Below are positions 16,947 to 24,852 of a stretch of DNA of 64,000 nucleotides, in pieces (position 1 is the first letter of the stretch; the number at the start of each line of letters is the position of its first letter). The position numbers and the translations under genes are program-made. The notes beneath the pieces were generated by a model. The model was not told where the DNA came from. It did no database searches and worked only from the letters and a program-made list of their open reading frames with translations. The stretch comes from UBA2882 sp964619485. GTDB lineage: Bacteria; Bacillota; Clostridia; Lachnospirales; Lachnospiraceae. The DNA lies in assembly GCA_964619485.1 (NCBI GenBank), contig CAZUCI010000002.1, forward strand, positions 1 through 64,000. The letters run 5' to 3'.

Positions 16947-17009
16947 GGCCATTTCGGTCACAAATCCCCGTATGAATACAAGTAAATAGGGGATAAGACC
17001 GAAAGAGCC
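16947..17009 (+). ncRNA. Structured leader hairpin or small RNA downstream of a strong promoter
   Basis: GGC (16947), TTTCGGTC (16952-16959) and ATCCCC (16964-16969) pair in order with GGGGAT (16989-16994), GACCGAAA (16997-17004) and GCC (17007-17009). This makes a long stem with small internal loops and a 19-base end loop. It lies about 20 bases after the likely transcription start. No riboswitch class fits, and no T-run follows, so leader and stand-alone RNA cannot be told apart. Confidence 0.4.
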
Positions 17010-17093
17010 ATGTGAAAATCAGGCTTATTTTGCATACAGTATGTCAATAATAAAGTATGTATTGCATTGCTCTTGTCTCCGAGAAGGTGGAAA

Positions 17094-17499
17094 ATGAGCA
17101 TTGCATTTTCAAAAGAAAAAAATGAAAACAGTAAGTATACGTTTCCTGAACAGGATGAAGCCACTCCGTATGATGACGTTTTTCGAACATTGTCCGTGGA
17201 CTGCGGTGAGCTGCGGATTCCCTTGGTAAATGAGGTATATCACACGAGGTATACGCAGAATGCAAGGATGAGTGAGCTGGTAAATGNNNNNNNNNNNNNN
17301 NNNNNNNNNNNNNNNNNNNNNNNNNNNNNNNNNNNNNNNNNNNNNNNNNNNNNNNNNNNNNNNNNNNNNNNNNNNNNNNNNNNNNNAAAATGCCATACAT
17401 GTATTCAAAAACCTGATACAGAAGAAAGGCTTTTCCAAGGAAGAAGCGGCAGAGATTGCAGAATTGCCCAGGGAAATGATTGATGAGATCGAGGTATAA
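17094..17499 (+). CDS. Rpn-type PD-(D/E)XK nuclease/transposase, interrupted by an assembly gap
   Basis: The left part (17094-17286) encodes MSIAFSKEKNENSKY, then YDDVFRTLSVDCGELRIPLVNEVYHTRY, the N-terminal pattern of the recombination-promoting nuclease/transposase-like proteins common in Lachnospiraceae. The right part (17387-17499) encodes IHVFKNLIQKKGFSKEEAAEIAEL, like their C-terminal end, but in a different frame, because 100 N bases of arbitrary length lie between. Members are usually about 300 residues, so several hundred bases are probably missing. AGAAGGTGG precedes the ATG. These proteins are linked to recombination and genome mobility. The catalytic residues would fall in the gap and cannot be checked. 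Confidence 0.7.
17287..17386. other. Assembly gap (100 N)
   Basis: A round run of 100 N, the usual placeholder for a scaffold gap of unknown length. It breaks the Rpn-like gene. Such genes are multi-copy in related genomes, which could explain the failed assembly. Confidence 0.98.
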
Positions 17500-17554
17500 A
17501 AACTTGATCAATATGAATAATGGATATGAATAGGTATGAATAAAACGAACTCTC

Positions 17555-17584
17555 TTGACGAATAATTTTCATAGGGATTATAAT
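17555..17584 (+). promoter_or_regulatory. Promoter for ldh
   Basis: TTGACG (17555-17560) and TATAAT (17579-17584) with an 18-base spacer, about 80 bases before the ldh start. Confidence 0.7.
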
Positions 17585-17663
17585 GAGAAAAGCGAGGATG
17601 CAATTTTGATGTGTCCCGCTTTTTTTGACTTAATGGACAGAAAAAAATAAGGAGAAGACCAAA

Positions 17664-18629
17664 ATGGAAATAGCAAAGAGAAAAGTAGCGATTGTAGGCT
17701 GTGGATTAGTTGGATCAACGACAGCATTCAGCCTGATTACACAGGGAATCTGTGATGAGGTTCTGATGATTGATATCAATCAGGAGCGTGCCTACGGGGA
17801 GATGCTGGATTTACAGGACTGCATCGAGTATTTAAATAAAAATGTGAAGGTGAAGACAGCAGCCTACGAGGATTGTGGAGATGTGGATATCGTTGTGATC
17901 ACAGCGGGAGCACCACCAAAACCAGGACAGAGCAGACTGGATACTTTGGAGTTATCAGCGAAAATCTGCAAGTCTATTGTTGACCCAATTATGGCAAGCG
18001 GATTTGACGGCATCTTTCTGGTGATTTCCAATCCGGTTGATATTATCACACATTACGTTCACGTGCTTTCCGGACTTCCTAAGAATCAGGTTATTGGAAC
18101 CGGAACAGCGATTGATTCTGCGAGACTTCAGAATATTATCGCTCAGTTAGTACATGTAGATCCAAGAAGTGTACATGCCTATTCCATGGGAGAGCATGGA
18201 GATTCCCAGATGGTGCCATGGTCTACCGTCACTGTCGCAGGCAAGCCTTTTTATGATGTGGTTGCGGATAATAAAGAGCTGGTTGGCGACGTTAACTTCG
18301 ATGAACTTGTATACAAGACCTCTCAGGAAGGCTGGGAAATCTTTAATCGTAAGGGAACCACTTATTATGGAATCGCCACTACCTGTGCAGGAATTATCAA
18401 GGCGATTTTGAACGATGAAAATCGAATTGTTCCTGTTTCTACTTATCTGGAGGGCGAGTACGGTGAAAAGGATGTATATGCCGGTGTTCCAACTATTTTG
18501 AACCGCACTGGGGCATCAGATGTTCTGGAAATTCATATGACACCCGGTGAGCTGACCAAATTCAAGGAATCTGTTGCTTTGATCAGAGATTATACAAATA
18601 AAATTCTCGATATCCACAAAAGTCTGTGA
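17664..18629 (+). CDS. ldh: L-lactate dehydrogenase family protein
   Basis: A 321-residue NAD-dependent 2-hydroxyacid dehydrogenase of the LDH/MDH family, reducing pyruvate to L-lactate in fermentation. The Rossmann motif VGCGLVGSTTAF, the motif ISNPVDIITH, the catalytic region YSMGEHGDSQMVPWS with its His, and the C-terminal helix are all present. The substrate-specificity loop reads AGAPPKPGQSR, with Pro where classical LDH has Gln and MDH has Arg, so a different 2-oxoacid cannot be excluded. AAGGAGAAG lies before the ATG. It has its own promoter and is followed by a strong hairpin. Confidence 0.9.
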   Translation: MEIAKRKVAIVGCGLVGSTTAFSLITQGICDEVLMIDINQERAYGEMLDLQDCIEYLNKNVKVKTAAYEDCGDVDIVVITAGAPPKPGQSRLDTLELSAKICKSIVDPIMASGFDGIFLVISNPVDIITHYVHVLSGLPKNQVIGTGTAIDSARLQNIIAQLVHVDPRSVHAYSMGEHGDSQMVPWSTVTVAGKPFYDVVADNKELVGDVNFDELVYKTSQEGWEIFNRKGTTYYGIATTCAGIIKAILNDENRIVPVSTYLEGEYGEKDVYAGVPTILNRTGASDVLEIHMTPGELTKFKESVALIRDYTNKILDIHKSL

Positions 18630-18774
18630 TTTTGAGAAAAAGTATAAAGACAGCGCTGAGAGAATCTTTATTTCATGTTCATGCAATGGAAGAACATGCA
18701 ATTGAAGATGTAATTGAAGACCCTGACAGCCTTGCAAAACCGCAGTAAATATGCTAATATTTGGGAAGATTGGC

Positions 18775-18804
18775 CCCCGGGACATACTGTGTTTTGTTCC
18801 GGGG
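18775..18804 (+). terminator. Hairpin between ldh and gatC, probable weak terminator
   Basis: CCCCGGGACA (18775-18784) pairs with TGTTCCGGGG (18795-18804), with one G-U pair. The following sequence is only moderately T-rich, so termination may be partial. The 145 bases before it hold no supported gene. Confidence 0.55.
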
Positions 18805-18835
18805 TATTATGTATTTTTAGAAAGGACGAAATGAG

Positions 18836-19126
18836 ATGGCAAATGTAATTTCTGACGAAACAATTGATTACGTAGGCATCCTTGCTAAACTGGAGCTTTC
18901 CCCAGAGGAAAAGGAACAGGCTAAAAAGGATATGGCTTCCATGCTGGATTACATTGACAAATTAGGTGAATTAGATACAACAGGTATCGAGCCAATGAGT
19001 CATGTTTTCCCAGTTCACAATGTATTCCGTGAGGATATTGTGACAAATGGAGATGATAGAGAGAATATACTGAAAAACGCACCGGAAGAAAAAGATGGCA
19101 TGTTTGTAGTGCCAAGCACATTTTAA
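18836..19126 (+). CDS. gatC: Asp-tRNA(Asn)/Glu-tRNA(Gln) amidotransferase subunit C
   Basis: A 96-residue subunit that stabilises GatA and GatB in the amidotransferase that turns misacylated Asp-tRNA(Asn) or Glu-tRNA(Gln) into Asn-tRNA or Gln-tRNA. The conserved pattern VGILAKLELSPEEKEQAKKD, then MLDYIDKLGELDTTGIEPMSH, is typical. I start at 18836 with AAAGGA 9 bases upstream; a second ATG at 18831 is out of frame. First gene of gatCAB, 12 bases before gatA. Confidence 0.97.
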   Translation: MANVISDETIDYVGILAKLELSPEEKEQAKKDMASMLDYIDKLGELDTTGIEPMSHVFPVHNVFREDIVTNGDDRENILKNAPEEKDGMFVVPSTF

Positions 19127-19138
19127 GGAGGTCCACGG

Positions 19139-20602
19139 ATGAGTTTATTAGATTATACCGCTGTGGAGCTCGCAGCGAAAATTAAAACGGGAGAGACCAC
19201 TGCTGTGGAAGCAACAAAGGCAGTACTCGAACAGATTGGCAAGAGCGAAGAGAAGCTGCATTGTTATGTGACGCTTGATAAAGAGGGCGCATTAAAGAAA
19301 GCAGAGGAAATTCAGAAAAAAATCGAAGCAGGAGAATTGAACGGACCTTTAGCCGGTGTTCCTGTTGCAATCAAAGATAATATGTGTACAGAAGGCATGT
19401 TAACTACCTGTTCTTCTAAGATTTTAAATAACTTTATTCCTACTTTTTCTTCAGAGGCAGTTTTGAATCTGAAAAAAGCTGGCGCTGTTATTTTAGGAAA
19501 AACCAACATGGATGAGTTTGCAATGGGATCTACCACTGAGACATCAGCCTATGGTCTGACCAGAAACCCATGGAATCCGGAGCATGTTCCTGGCGGATCG
19601 TCAGGCGGCTCTGCGGCAGCAGTTGCGGCAGAGGAATGCTTCTTTGCATTGGGCTCCGACACCGGTGGATCTATCCGTCAGCCGGCATCCTACTGTGGTG
19701 TGGTTGGTATGAAACCTACCTACGGAACTGTTTCCCGTTATGGTTTGATTGCATATGGTTCCTCTTTGGATCAGATTGGACCTTTATGCAAGGACGTAAC
19801 CGACTGTGCAACCATTCTTGAGGCAATTGCATCCCATGATGTGAAAGATTCCACAAGTGTGGAGCGTGAGGATACCGATTTTACTTCTGCACTGGTTGAT
19901 GATGTAAAAGGTATGAAGATTGGTATTCCAAAAGATTATTTTGGAGAAGGTCTGGATGCTGAAGTCAAAGAAAAAGTTCTGGCAGCAGCAGAGGTGTTAA
20001 AATCCAAAGGTGCTATCGTTGAGGAATTTGATCTTTCTTTAGTTGAGTATGCAATTCCTACTTACTATACCATCGCAGCAGCAGAAGCAAGCTCTAACCT
20101 GGAGCGTTTTGATGGTGTGAAATACGGTTACCGCGCAGAGGACTGTGAGGAACTTCATCAGATGTACAAGCACAGCCGTTCAGAAGGCTTTGGACCGGAA
20201 GTAAAACGCCGTATTATGCTTGGCTCCTTCGTTTTATCCAGCGGATACTATGATGCTTATTATTTGAAAGCTCTTCGTGTAAAGGCTTTGATTAAAAAAG
20301 CCTTCGATGATGCTTTTGCAAAATATGATATGATTCTCTGTCCATGTGCACCTACTACCGCACCTGCTATTGGCTCCTCACTGAGCGACCCAATCAAGAT
20401 GTACTTAAGTGATATTTATACCATTTCAGTTAATCTCGCAGGTCTTCCTGGTATCAGTCTTCCATGTGGTGTGGACAAAAACGGTCTTCCAATTGGCTTA
20501 CAGCTTATTGGTGACTGCTTCAAAGAAAAGAACTTAATTCGAGCTGCTTATACTTACGAGCAGGCAAGAGGTGCTTTTAAAATGGGAAAGGAGGACAAAT
20601 AA
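19139..20602 (+). CDS. gatA: Asp-tRNA(Asn)/Glu-tRNA(Gln) amidotransferase subunit A (glutaminase)
   Basis: 487 residues, amidase-signature family. It hydrolyses glutamine and channels ammonia to GatB. The Ser-cisSer-Lys triad is visible: Lys in VPVAIKDNM, and the two serines in PGGSSGGSAAAVA and SDTGGSIRQPASYCG. AAGGAGG lies 8 bases before the ATG. It is followed without gap by gatB. Since a dedicated GlnRS gene is also present in this window (30995-32701), the complex may mainly serve tRNA(Asn). Confidence 0.98.
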   Translation: MSLLDYTAVELAAKIKTGETTAVEATKAVLEQIGKSEEKLHCYVTLDKEGALKKAEEIQKKIEAGELNGPLAGVPVAIKDNMCTEGMLTTCSSKILNNFIPTFSSEAVLNLKKAGAVILGKTNMDEFAMGSTTETSAYGLTRNPWNPEHVPGGSSGGSAAAVAAEECFFALGSDTGGSIRQPASYCGVVGMKPTYGTVSRYGLIAYGSSLDQIGPLCKDVTDCATILEAIASHDVKDSTSVEREDTDFTSALVDDVKGMKIGIPKDYFGEGLDAEVKEKVLAAAEVLKSKGAIVEEFDLSLVEYAIPTYYTIAAAEASSNLERFDGVKYGYRAEDCEELHQMYKHSRSEGFGPEVKRRIMLGSFVLSSGYYDAYYLKALRVKALIKKAFDDAFAKYDMILCPCAPTTAPAIGSSLSDPIKMYLSDIYTISVNLAGLPGISLPCGVDKNGLPIGLQLIGDCFKEKNLIRAAYTYEQARGAFKMGKEDK

Positions 20603-22033
20603 ATGGCAAAACAGTATGAAACCGTCATCGGCTTAGAGGTCCATGTAGAGCTTGCTACCAGGACAAAGATTTTCTGTGGCTGTTCCACAGCCTTTGGTGC
20701 AGAACCAAATGCACATACCTGTCCAGTTTGTACCGGTATGCCAGGTTCTCTTCCGGTTTTAAATAAACAGGTGTTAGAGTATGCGATTGGTGTTGGCCTT
20801 GCGACCAACTGTGATATCACCAGAAATTGTAAATTTGACCGTAAGAACTATTTTTATCCTGATAACCCGCAGAACTATCAGATTTCTCAGCTTTATCTTC
20901 CAATCTGCCGCAATGGCTATGTGGAAATTGAGACAGAGCATGGAACCAAGAAAGTCGGTATCCATGAAATCCATATGGAAGAGGATGCCGGTAAACTGGT
21001 TCATGATGAGTGGGAGGGTGCTTCCCTGGTTGATTACAACCGTTCCGGTGTACCTCTGATTGAAATTGTATCCGAACCTGATATGAGAAGTGCAGAGGAA
21101 GTTATTGCTTACCTTGAAAAGCTTCGTATGTTAATCCAGTACCTTGGTGCTTCTGACTGTAAACTGCAGGAAGGCTCCATGCGTGCCGATGTAAACCTTT
21201 CCATCAGAGAGGTTGGTGCAAAGGAATTTGGCACCAGAACTGAGATGAAGAACTTAAACTCTTTTAAATCCATCACCCATGCTATTGAAGGTGAGAGAGC
21301 AAGACAGATTGACCTGCTTGAAGATGGAAAAGAGGTTATTCAGGAAACAAGACGTTGGGATGATACCAAGGAAGCTTCCTATGCAATGAGAAGTAAAGAG
21401 GATGCAAAGGACTACCGTTACTTCCCAGACCCAGACCTTGTTCCAATTATTGTCAGTGAAGAGTTACTTAATTCTATCAAGGCAAAAGAGCCGGAATTCC
21501 GCGATGCGAAAATGGCCCGTTACAAAGAACAGTTTGATATTCCGGAATATGATATCGAAATTATTACCGGTTCCAAGCATCTGGCTGACATTTTTGAGGA
21601 GACTGTTGCAATCTGCAATCAGCCAAAGAAGGTTTCCAACTGGCTTATGGTTGAAACTATGCGTCTCCTGAAAGAAAAAGAGATGGACCCGGAAGATATC
21701 CGCTTCTCACCAGAGCATTTGGCTGCCTTAATTCAGATGACAGAAAAGAAAGAAATCAACAGCTCTGTTGCCAAAGAAGTCTTTGAGGTTATGTTTGAGG
21801 AGGATGTTGATCCTGTTGCTTACGTTGATGAGAAAGGTCTTAAGACTGTAAACGACGAGGGTGCTCTCAGAGAGACCATCGAAGAAATTGTTGCCAACAA
21901 TCCACAGTCTGTAGAGGATTATCACAATGGCAAGGAAAAAGCAATTGGCTTCCTGGTTGGTCAGACCATGAAGGCTATGAAGGGCAAAGCAGATCCAGCT
22001 TTGATTAACCAGATTTTGAAGGAGCTGTTGTAA
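20603..22033 (+). CDS. gatB: Asp-tRNA(Asn)/Glu-tRNA(Gln) amidotransferase subunit B
   Basis: 476 residues. GatB binds the misacylated tRNA, activates its side chain with ATP and performs the transamidation. Visible are the opening YETVIGLEVHVEL, a zinc-site cysteine pattern (FCGCSTAFGAEPNAHTCPVC), the motif DYNRSGVPLIEIVSEPD, and the C-terminal helical YqeY-like tail ending GKADPALINQILKELL. The ATG follows the gatA stop directly, with AAAGGAGG inside gatA. A clear terminator ends the operon 36 bases later. Confidence 0.98.
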   Translation: MAKQYETVIGLEVHVELATRTKIFCGCSTAFGAEPNAHTCPVCTGMPGSLPVLNKQVLEYAIGVGLATNCDITRNCKFDRKNYFYPDNPQNYQISQLYLPICRNGYVEIETEHGTKKVGIHEIHMEEDAGKLVHDEWEGASLVDYNRSGVPLIEIVSEPDMRSAEEVIAYLEKLRMLIQYLGASDCKLQEGSMRADVNLSIREVGAKEFGTRTEMKNLNSFKSITHAIEGERARQIDLLEDGKEVIQETRRWDDTKEASYAMRSKEDAKDYRYFPDPDLVPIIVSEELLNSIKAKEPEFRDAKMARYKEQFDIPEYDIEIITGSKHLADIFEETVAICNQPKKVSNWLMVETMRLLKEKEMDPEDIRFSPEHLAALIQMTEKKEINSSVAKEVFEVMFEEDVDPVAYVDEKGLKTVNDEGALRETIEEIVANNPQSVEDYHNGKEKAIGFLVGQTMKAMKGKADPALINQILKELL

Positions 22034-22068
22034 GAAAACATTCTATATTAAGATTTTATACAAAAAAG

Positions 22069-22095
22069 CTTCACCGCTAACGGTGGAGTTTTTTT
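22069..22095 (+). terminator. Intrinsic terminator of gatCAB
   Basis: CTTCACCG (22069-22076) pairs with CGGTGGAG (22081-22088) around CTAA, followed by seven T residues. Confidence 0.93.
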
Positions 22096-22191
22096 GCATT
22101 TTTTATGTTGTAGGAACTATTTTATCAAATATAATTTGCGTTTCTGGCTCAGGACTGCGACAAGATATATCATAAAAATTTTCTAGGGCGA

Positions 22192-22356
22192 GGGCATAAT
22201 GTTGCTTATTTTTCCTATGTTATGCCCCGTTAAAACTCAAATTCGGGGCATAAGGACATAAATTCTTCAATTCTGCGCCCGAAAAGAGTTATGTAAACCT
22301 AATTTCGGCGATGCTGCGGGGCACAAGAGGTGCTTTTAGGATAATCTGTGCCCCGC
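22192..22356. repeat. Second hairpin cluster with GGGGCA-type arms and a TTATGTAAACC box
   Basis: Three hairpins use variants of one arm. GGGCATAA (22192-22199) pairs with TTATGCCC (22220-22227); CGGGGCA (near 22244) pairs with TGCGCCCG (ending near 22281) with one bulge; GCGGGGCACA (22316-22325) pairs perfectly with TGTGCCCCGC (22347-22356). TTATGTAAACC lies between the last two at 22289-22299. Together with the next repeat it fills the gap after gatB; bases 22096-22190 show nothing recognisable. Confidence 0.8.
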
Positions 22357-22358
22357 CA

Positions 22359-22418
22359 ACATTATCCATCATAAAATTATCCAACATAACATTATCCATC
22401 ATAACATTATCCAACATA
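22359..22418. repeat. 15-base tandem repeat, four copies
   Basis: Units of the form (A)CATTATCCA(T/A)CATA start at 22359, 22374, 22389 and 22404, alternating T and A at one place. It adjoins the last hairpin of the cluster. Repeat number could vary between strains. Confidence 0.85.
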
Positions 22419-22583
22419 ATTATAAAATACCCTATTATAATGTACTCCATACAGTGGACACGGAGAAAAAGAGGAAAATCAAAGAACGCTTACATAATGC
22501 AGGACCTGGAGCACAAAATAGATAGTGGCACAAGAAAGAAGCTAATGAAGCAAAATAAGAAATTTGTATCAAGGAGCAAGAAT

Positions 22584-22748
22584 ATGGAAAAACGCATCTG
22601 GTTTCGCCGCCTGATCATTATCATTGCAATTGGAGTGCTTATTGCAGGGGGAAGCATGTTTGCAAAATGGAAAAAGACGCTGTCTCTCGTCGGAGAGAGA
22701 ACAGCGTCTGAATTTCAAATTGACAATGCTTCCACACAAACAGATTAG
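22584..22748 (+). CDS. Small single-pass membrane protein
   Basis: 54 residues, start at 22584 with AAGGAGC 7 bases upstream; a longer frame from 22311 runs through the repeats and is rejected. Residues 1-9 are basic, then a membrane segment (LIIIIAIGVLIAGGSMF) and a short outer or periplasmic-side tail. The end of the gene contains a hairpin in the DNA, AGACGCTGT (22675-22683) with ACAGCGTCT (22701-22709) plus inner CTCTC/GAGAG pairs. No known family. A real but unassigned small protein is plausible. Confidence 0.5.
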   Translation: MEKRIWFRRLIIIIAIGVLIAGGSMFAKWKKTLSLVGERTASEFQIDNASTQTD

Positions 22749-22784
22749 TTCTGCGGAAATTCTAAGGGAAAGAACAATCTGCTT

Positions 22785-24155
22785 TTAGAAGAATTTATCC
22801 TTAATTCCAATGAAGAATATCAAAAGAATAATCAGTGGAAGAATGTAAGTCATATACATGCGCAGCCAGTTTGGTGTTTTGACACCTTTTCCTGTGTTGG
22901 ATTCCTTCATAAAGTTTTCCCAGCCCCAGCCATTTTTGCGGGTACAGAAGAGCAGATATACAAAAGAGCCAAGAGGCAGGCAGATGTTGCTTACCAGGAA
23001 GTCCTCCAGATCCATCAGATTGCTTCCTGCGCCGAAGGGGGTGATGCCGGAGAGCAGGTTAAAGCTCAGGGCACATGGAAGAGAAAGAATAATCATCAGG
23101 AAAATATTGATAATGGATGCTTTTTTACGACTGCAGCCTGCCAGATCAATGCAGCAGGAAATAATATTTTCAAACACGGCAATTTCAGTTGAAAGAGCAG
23201 CAAAGGCCATAAACAGGAAGAACAGGCTTCCCCAGATGCGCCCACCAGCCATATGGTTAAAGATATTAGGCAGGGTAATAAAAATCAGGTTTGGGCCGCT
23301 GTCTGCATTAACTCCAAAGGCGGAGCAGGCAGGAAAAATAATCAGTCCTGCAAAGATAGCAACAAAAGTATCTAAGAAAGCAACACGCAGGGATTCTCCC
23401 AAAAGAGTGTGCTCCTTTCCGATATAGCTGCCAAAAATTGCCATGGAGCCGATGCCAATGCTCAGAGTGAAAAAGGCCTGATTCATCGCGGCAACAACTG
23501 TGGCACCGATACCGATATCATACATACGTTTAAAATCGGGAAGCAGGTAGAATTTTAATCCCTCCATACCGCCTTCCAGTCTCAGGCTGTTCACTGCCAA
23601 TAGCATAATCAGGGATAAGAGGGCAATCATCATCACCTTGGTTACCTTTTCCACACCCTTCTGAACACCAAGGGAGCAGACTGCAAATCCGCCGATAACG
23701 GCAATGACCATCCATAATACCATGCTGCCTGGCTTTGTGAGCATGTCGGAGAAGATTGTTTTTACCTGGTCCACATCGGTTCCGGAAAAGGTGCCGATGG
23801 CTGTCATATAAAAATAATGAAGCATCCAGCCTGTAACAGTGGTATAAAACATCATCAGCAGATAATTTCCGGCAAGAGCCATATAGCCATGAAGATGCCA
23901 CTTCTGTCCGGGCTTTTCCAGCACCTTACATGACAGCAGCGGACTTTTCCGGCTTGAACGGCCGATGGAAAACTCCATGGTCATAAGGGGAACACCCATA
24001 ATAATTAAAAAGAATAAATAAACAAGTACAAAGGCGCCGCCGCCGTATAATCCTGTAATATAAGGAAATTTCCACACATTTCCTATTCCGATTGCACATC
24101 CTGCGGAAAGCAGGATAAAGCCAAGACGGGAGCCCAGTGTCTCGCGCTGTTCCAT
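22785..24155 (-). CDS. Sodium-dependent transporter of the NSS (neurotransmitter:sodium symporter) family
   Basis: 456 residues with about 11-12 membrane segments, like bacterial LeuT/MhsT/TnaT-type symporters that import amino acids with Na+. The first segment carries the signature LLSAGCAIGIGNVWKFPYI, which forms part of the Na+ and substrate site. I prefer the start at 24155 because GAGG lies 7 bases upstream; the ATG at 24176 has no ribosome-binding site. The gene stands alone, convergent with the small gene on its left and divergent from the one on its right. The substrate cannot be told from sequence; amino acids such as Trp, Tyr or Ala are usual. Confidence 0.93.
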   Translation of the reverse strand: MEQRETLGSRLGFILLSAGCAIGIGNVWKFPYITGLYGGGAFVLVYLFFLIIMGVPLMTMEFSIGRSSRKSPLLSCKVLEKPGQKWHLHGYMALAGNYLLMMFYTTVTGWMLHYFYMTAIGTFSGTDVDQVKTIFSDMLTKPGSMVLWMVIAVIGGFAVCSLGVQKGVEKVTKVMMIALLSLIMLLAVNSLRLEGGMEGLKFYLLPDFKRMYDIGIGATVVAAMNQAFFTLSIGIGSMAIFGSYIGKEHTLLGESLRVAFLDTFVAIFAGLIIFPACSAFGVNADSGPNLIFITLPNIFNHMAGGRIWGSLFFLFMAFAALSTEIAVFENIISCCIDLAGCSRKKASIINIFLMIILSLPCALSFNLLSGITPFGAGSNLMDLEDFLVSNICLPLGSFVYLLFCTRKNGWGWENFMKESNTGKGVKTPNWLRMYMTYILPLIILLIFFIGIKDKFF

Positions 24156-24276
24156 TTCATCCTCATTTCTGTTCATCTCTCATATGAACGGCTTATTTTT
24201 AATTACATATAACAGTATCTTATTATCAGAGTATTTTTGTGTCAATGACAATTTTATCCTGAACCGGTGGAAAAAC

Positions 24277-24305
24277 TTGAAATATCAAAAGAAATGTAAT
24301 AATAT
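24277..24305 (+). promoter_or_regulatory. Promoter before the 24342 gene
   Basis: TTGAAA (24277-24282) and TAATAT (24300-24305) with a 17-base spacer. Confidence 0.6.
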
Positions 24306-24341
24306 AAATTCATATAGCCTAAAGAGAAGGGAAGCATATTC

Positions 24342-24827
24342 ATGAATGATACTTATGTAGAACTGTTGGTAAAGAGACCGCAAAATAACCTGTTAAATTT
24401 CGTTCGCTGTTTTTTGACAGTAGGAGGAATCGCGCTGATTTTAGTTGGACTTATTTCCCAGCTGCTGATTACACTGGCGGGCATTCTCGTGGAGGTTGCT
24501 GCTTATTTTGTGGCACGAAATCTTCATATTGAATATGAGTACCTGTATCTGGACAAGGAATTATCCATCGACGTAATCAAAAACCAGACTTCCCGTAAGA
24601 AGCTCGCAACATACAATGCTGCAAATCTTACCATCATGGCACCGAAGGGAGCAAAGAGACTGGGTGGATATGACCGGATCAAGGCAAGAGATTTTTCTTC
24701 AGGGCTGGACAAGGGCAACCCCTATGAGCTGGTATTTGGAGGAAAAGAGCGAATCTGTATTGATACCACAGAGGAACTGATTGCTGCGCTTCGTACATGC
24801 GCGCCAAGAAGCATTTACAACGATTAA
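24342..24827 (+). CDS. Conserved small membrane protein of unknown function (DUF6106-like)
   Basis: 161 residues. A short start (MNDTYVELLVKRPQNNLLNF) is followed by two close membrane segments at about 22-60 (GGIALILVGLISQLLITLAGILVEVAAYF) and a cytoplasmic domain of about 95 residues rich in short strands (YEYLYLDKELSIDVI, ERICIDTTEELIAALRT). I associate this start with the Lachnospiraceae family DUF6106, but from memory only. AGAAGGGAAG lies upstream. It precedes guaB by 25 bases and may be co-transcribed; no functional link is known. Confidence 0.8.
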   Translation: MNDTYVELLVKRPQNNLLNFVRCFLTVGGIALILVGLISQLLITLAGILVEVAAYFVARNLHIEYEYLYLDKELSIDVIKNQTSRKKLATYNAANLTIMAPKGAKRLGGYDRIKARDFSSGLDKGNPYELVFGGKERICIDTTEELIAALRTCAPRSIYND

Positions 24828-24852
24828 ACATTAAAATGGAGGAAAAGGAAAA

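Noticed and set aside
16947..17009. 6S RNA or a known riboswitch
   Set aside because: The hairpin lacks the central open bubble and length of 6S RNA, and none of the conserved motifs of riboswitch classes known to me is present.
18633..18850. Possible short gene between ldh and gatC starting at TTG
   Set aside because: The frame is open for about 70 codons and includes the hairpin, but it has no ribosome-binding site, a rare start codon and no recognisable sequence.
22311..22583. Longer N-terminus for the small membrane protein ending at 22748
   Set aside because: This part translates the 15-base tandem repeat (SIIKLSNITLSIITLSN). The ATG at 22584 has a good ribosome-binding site.
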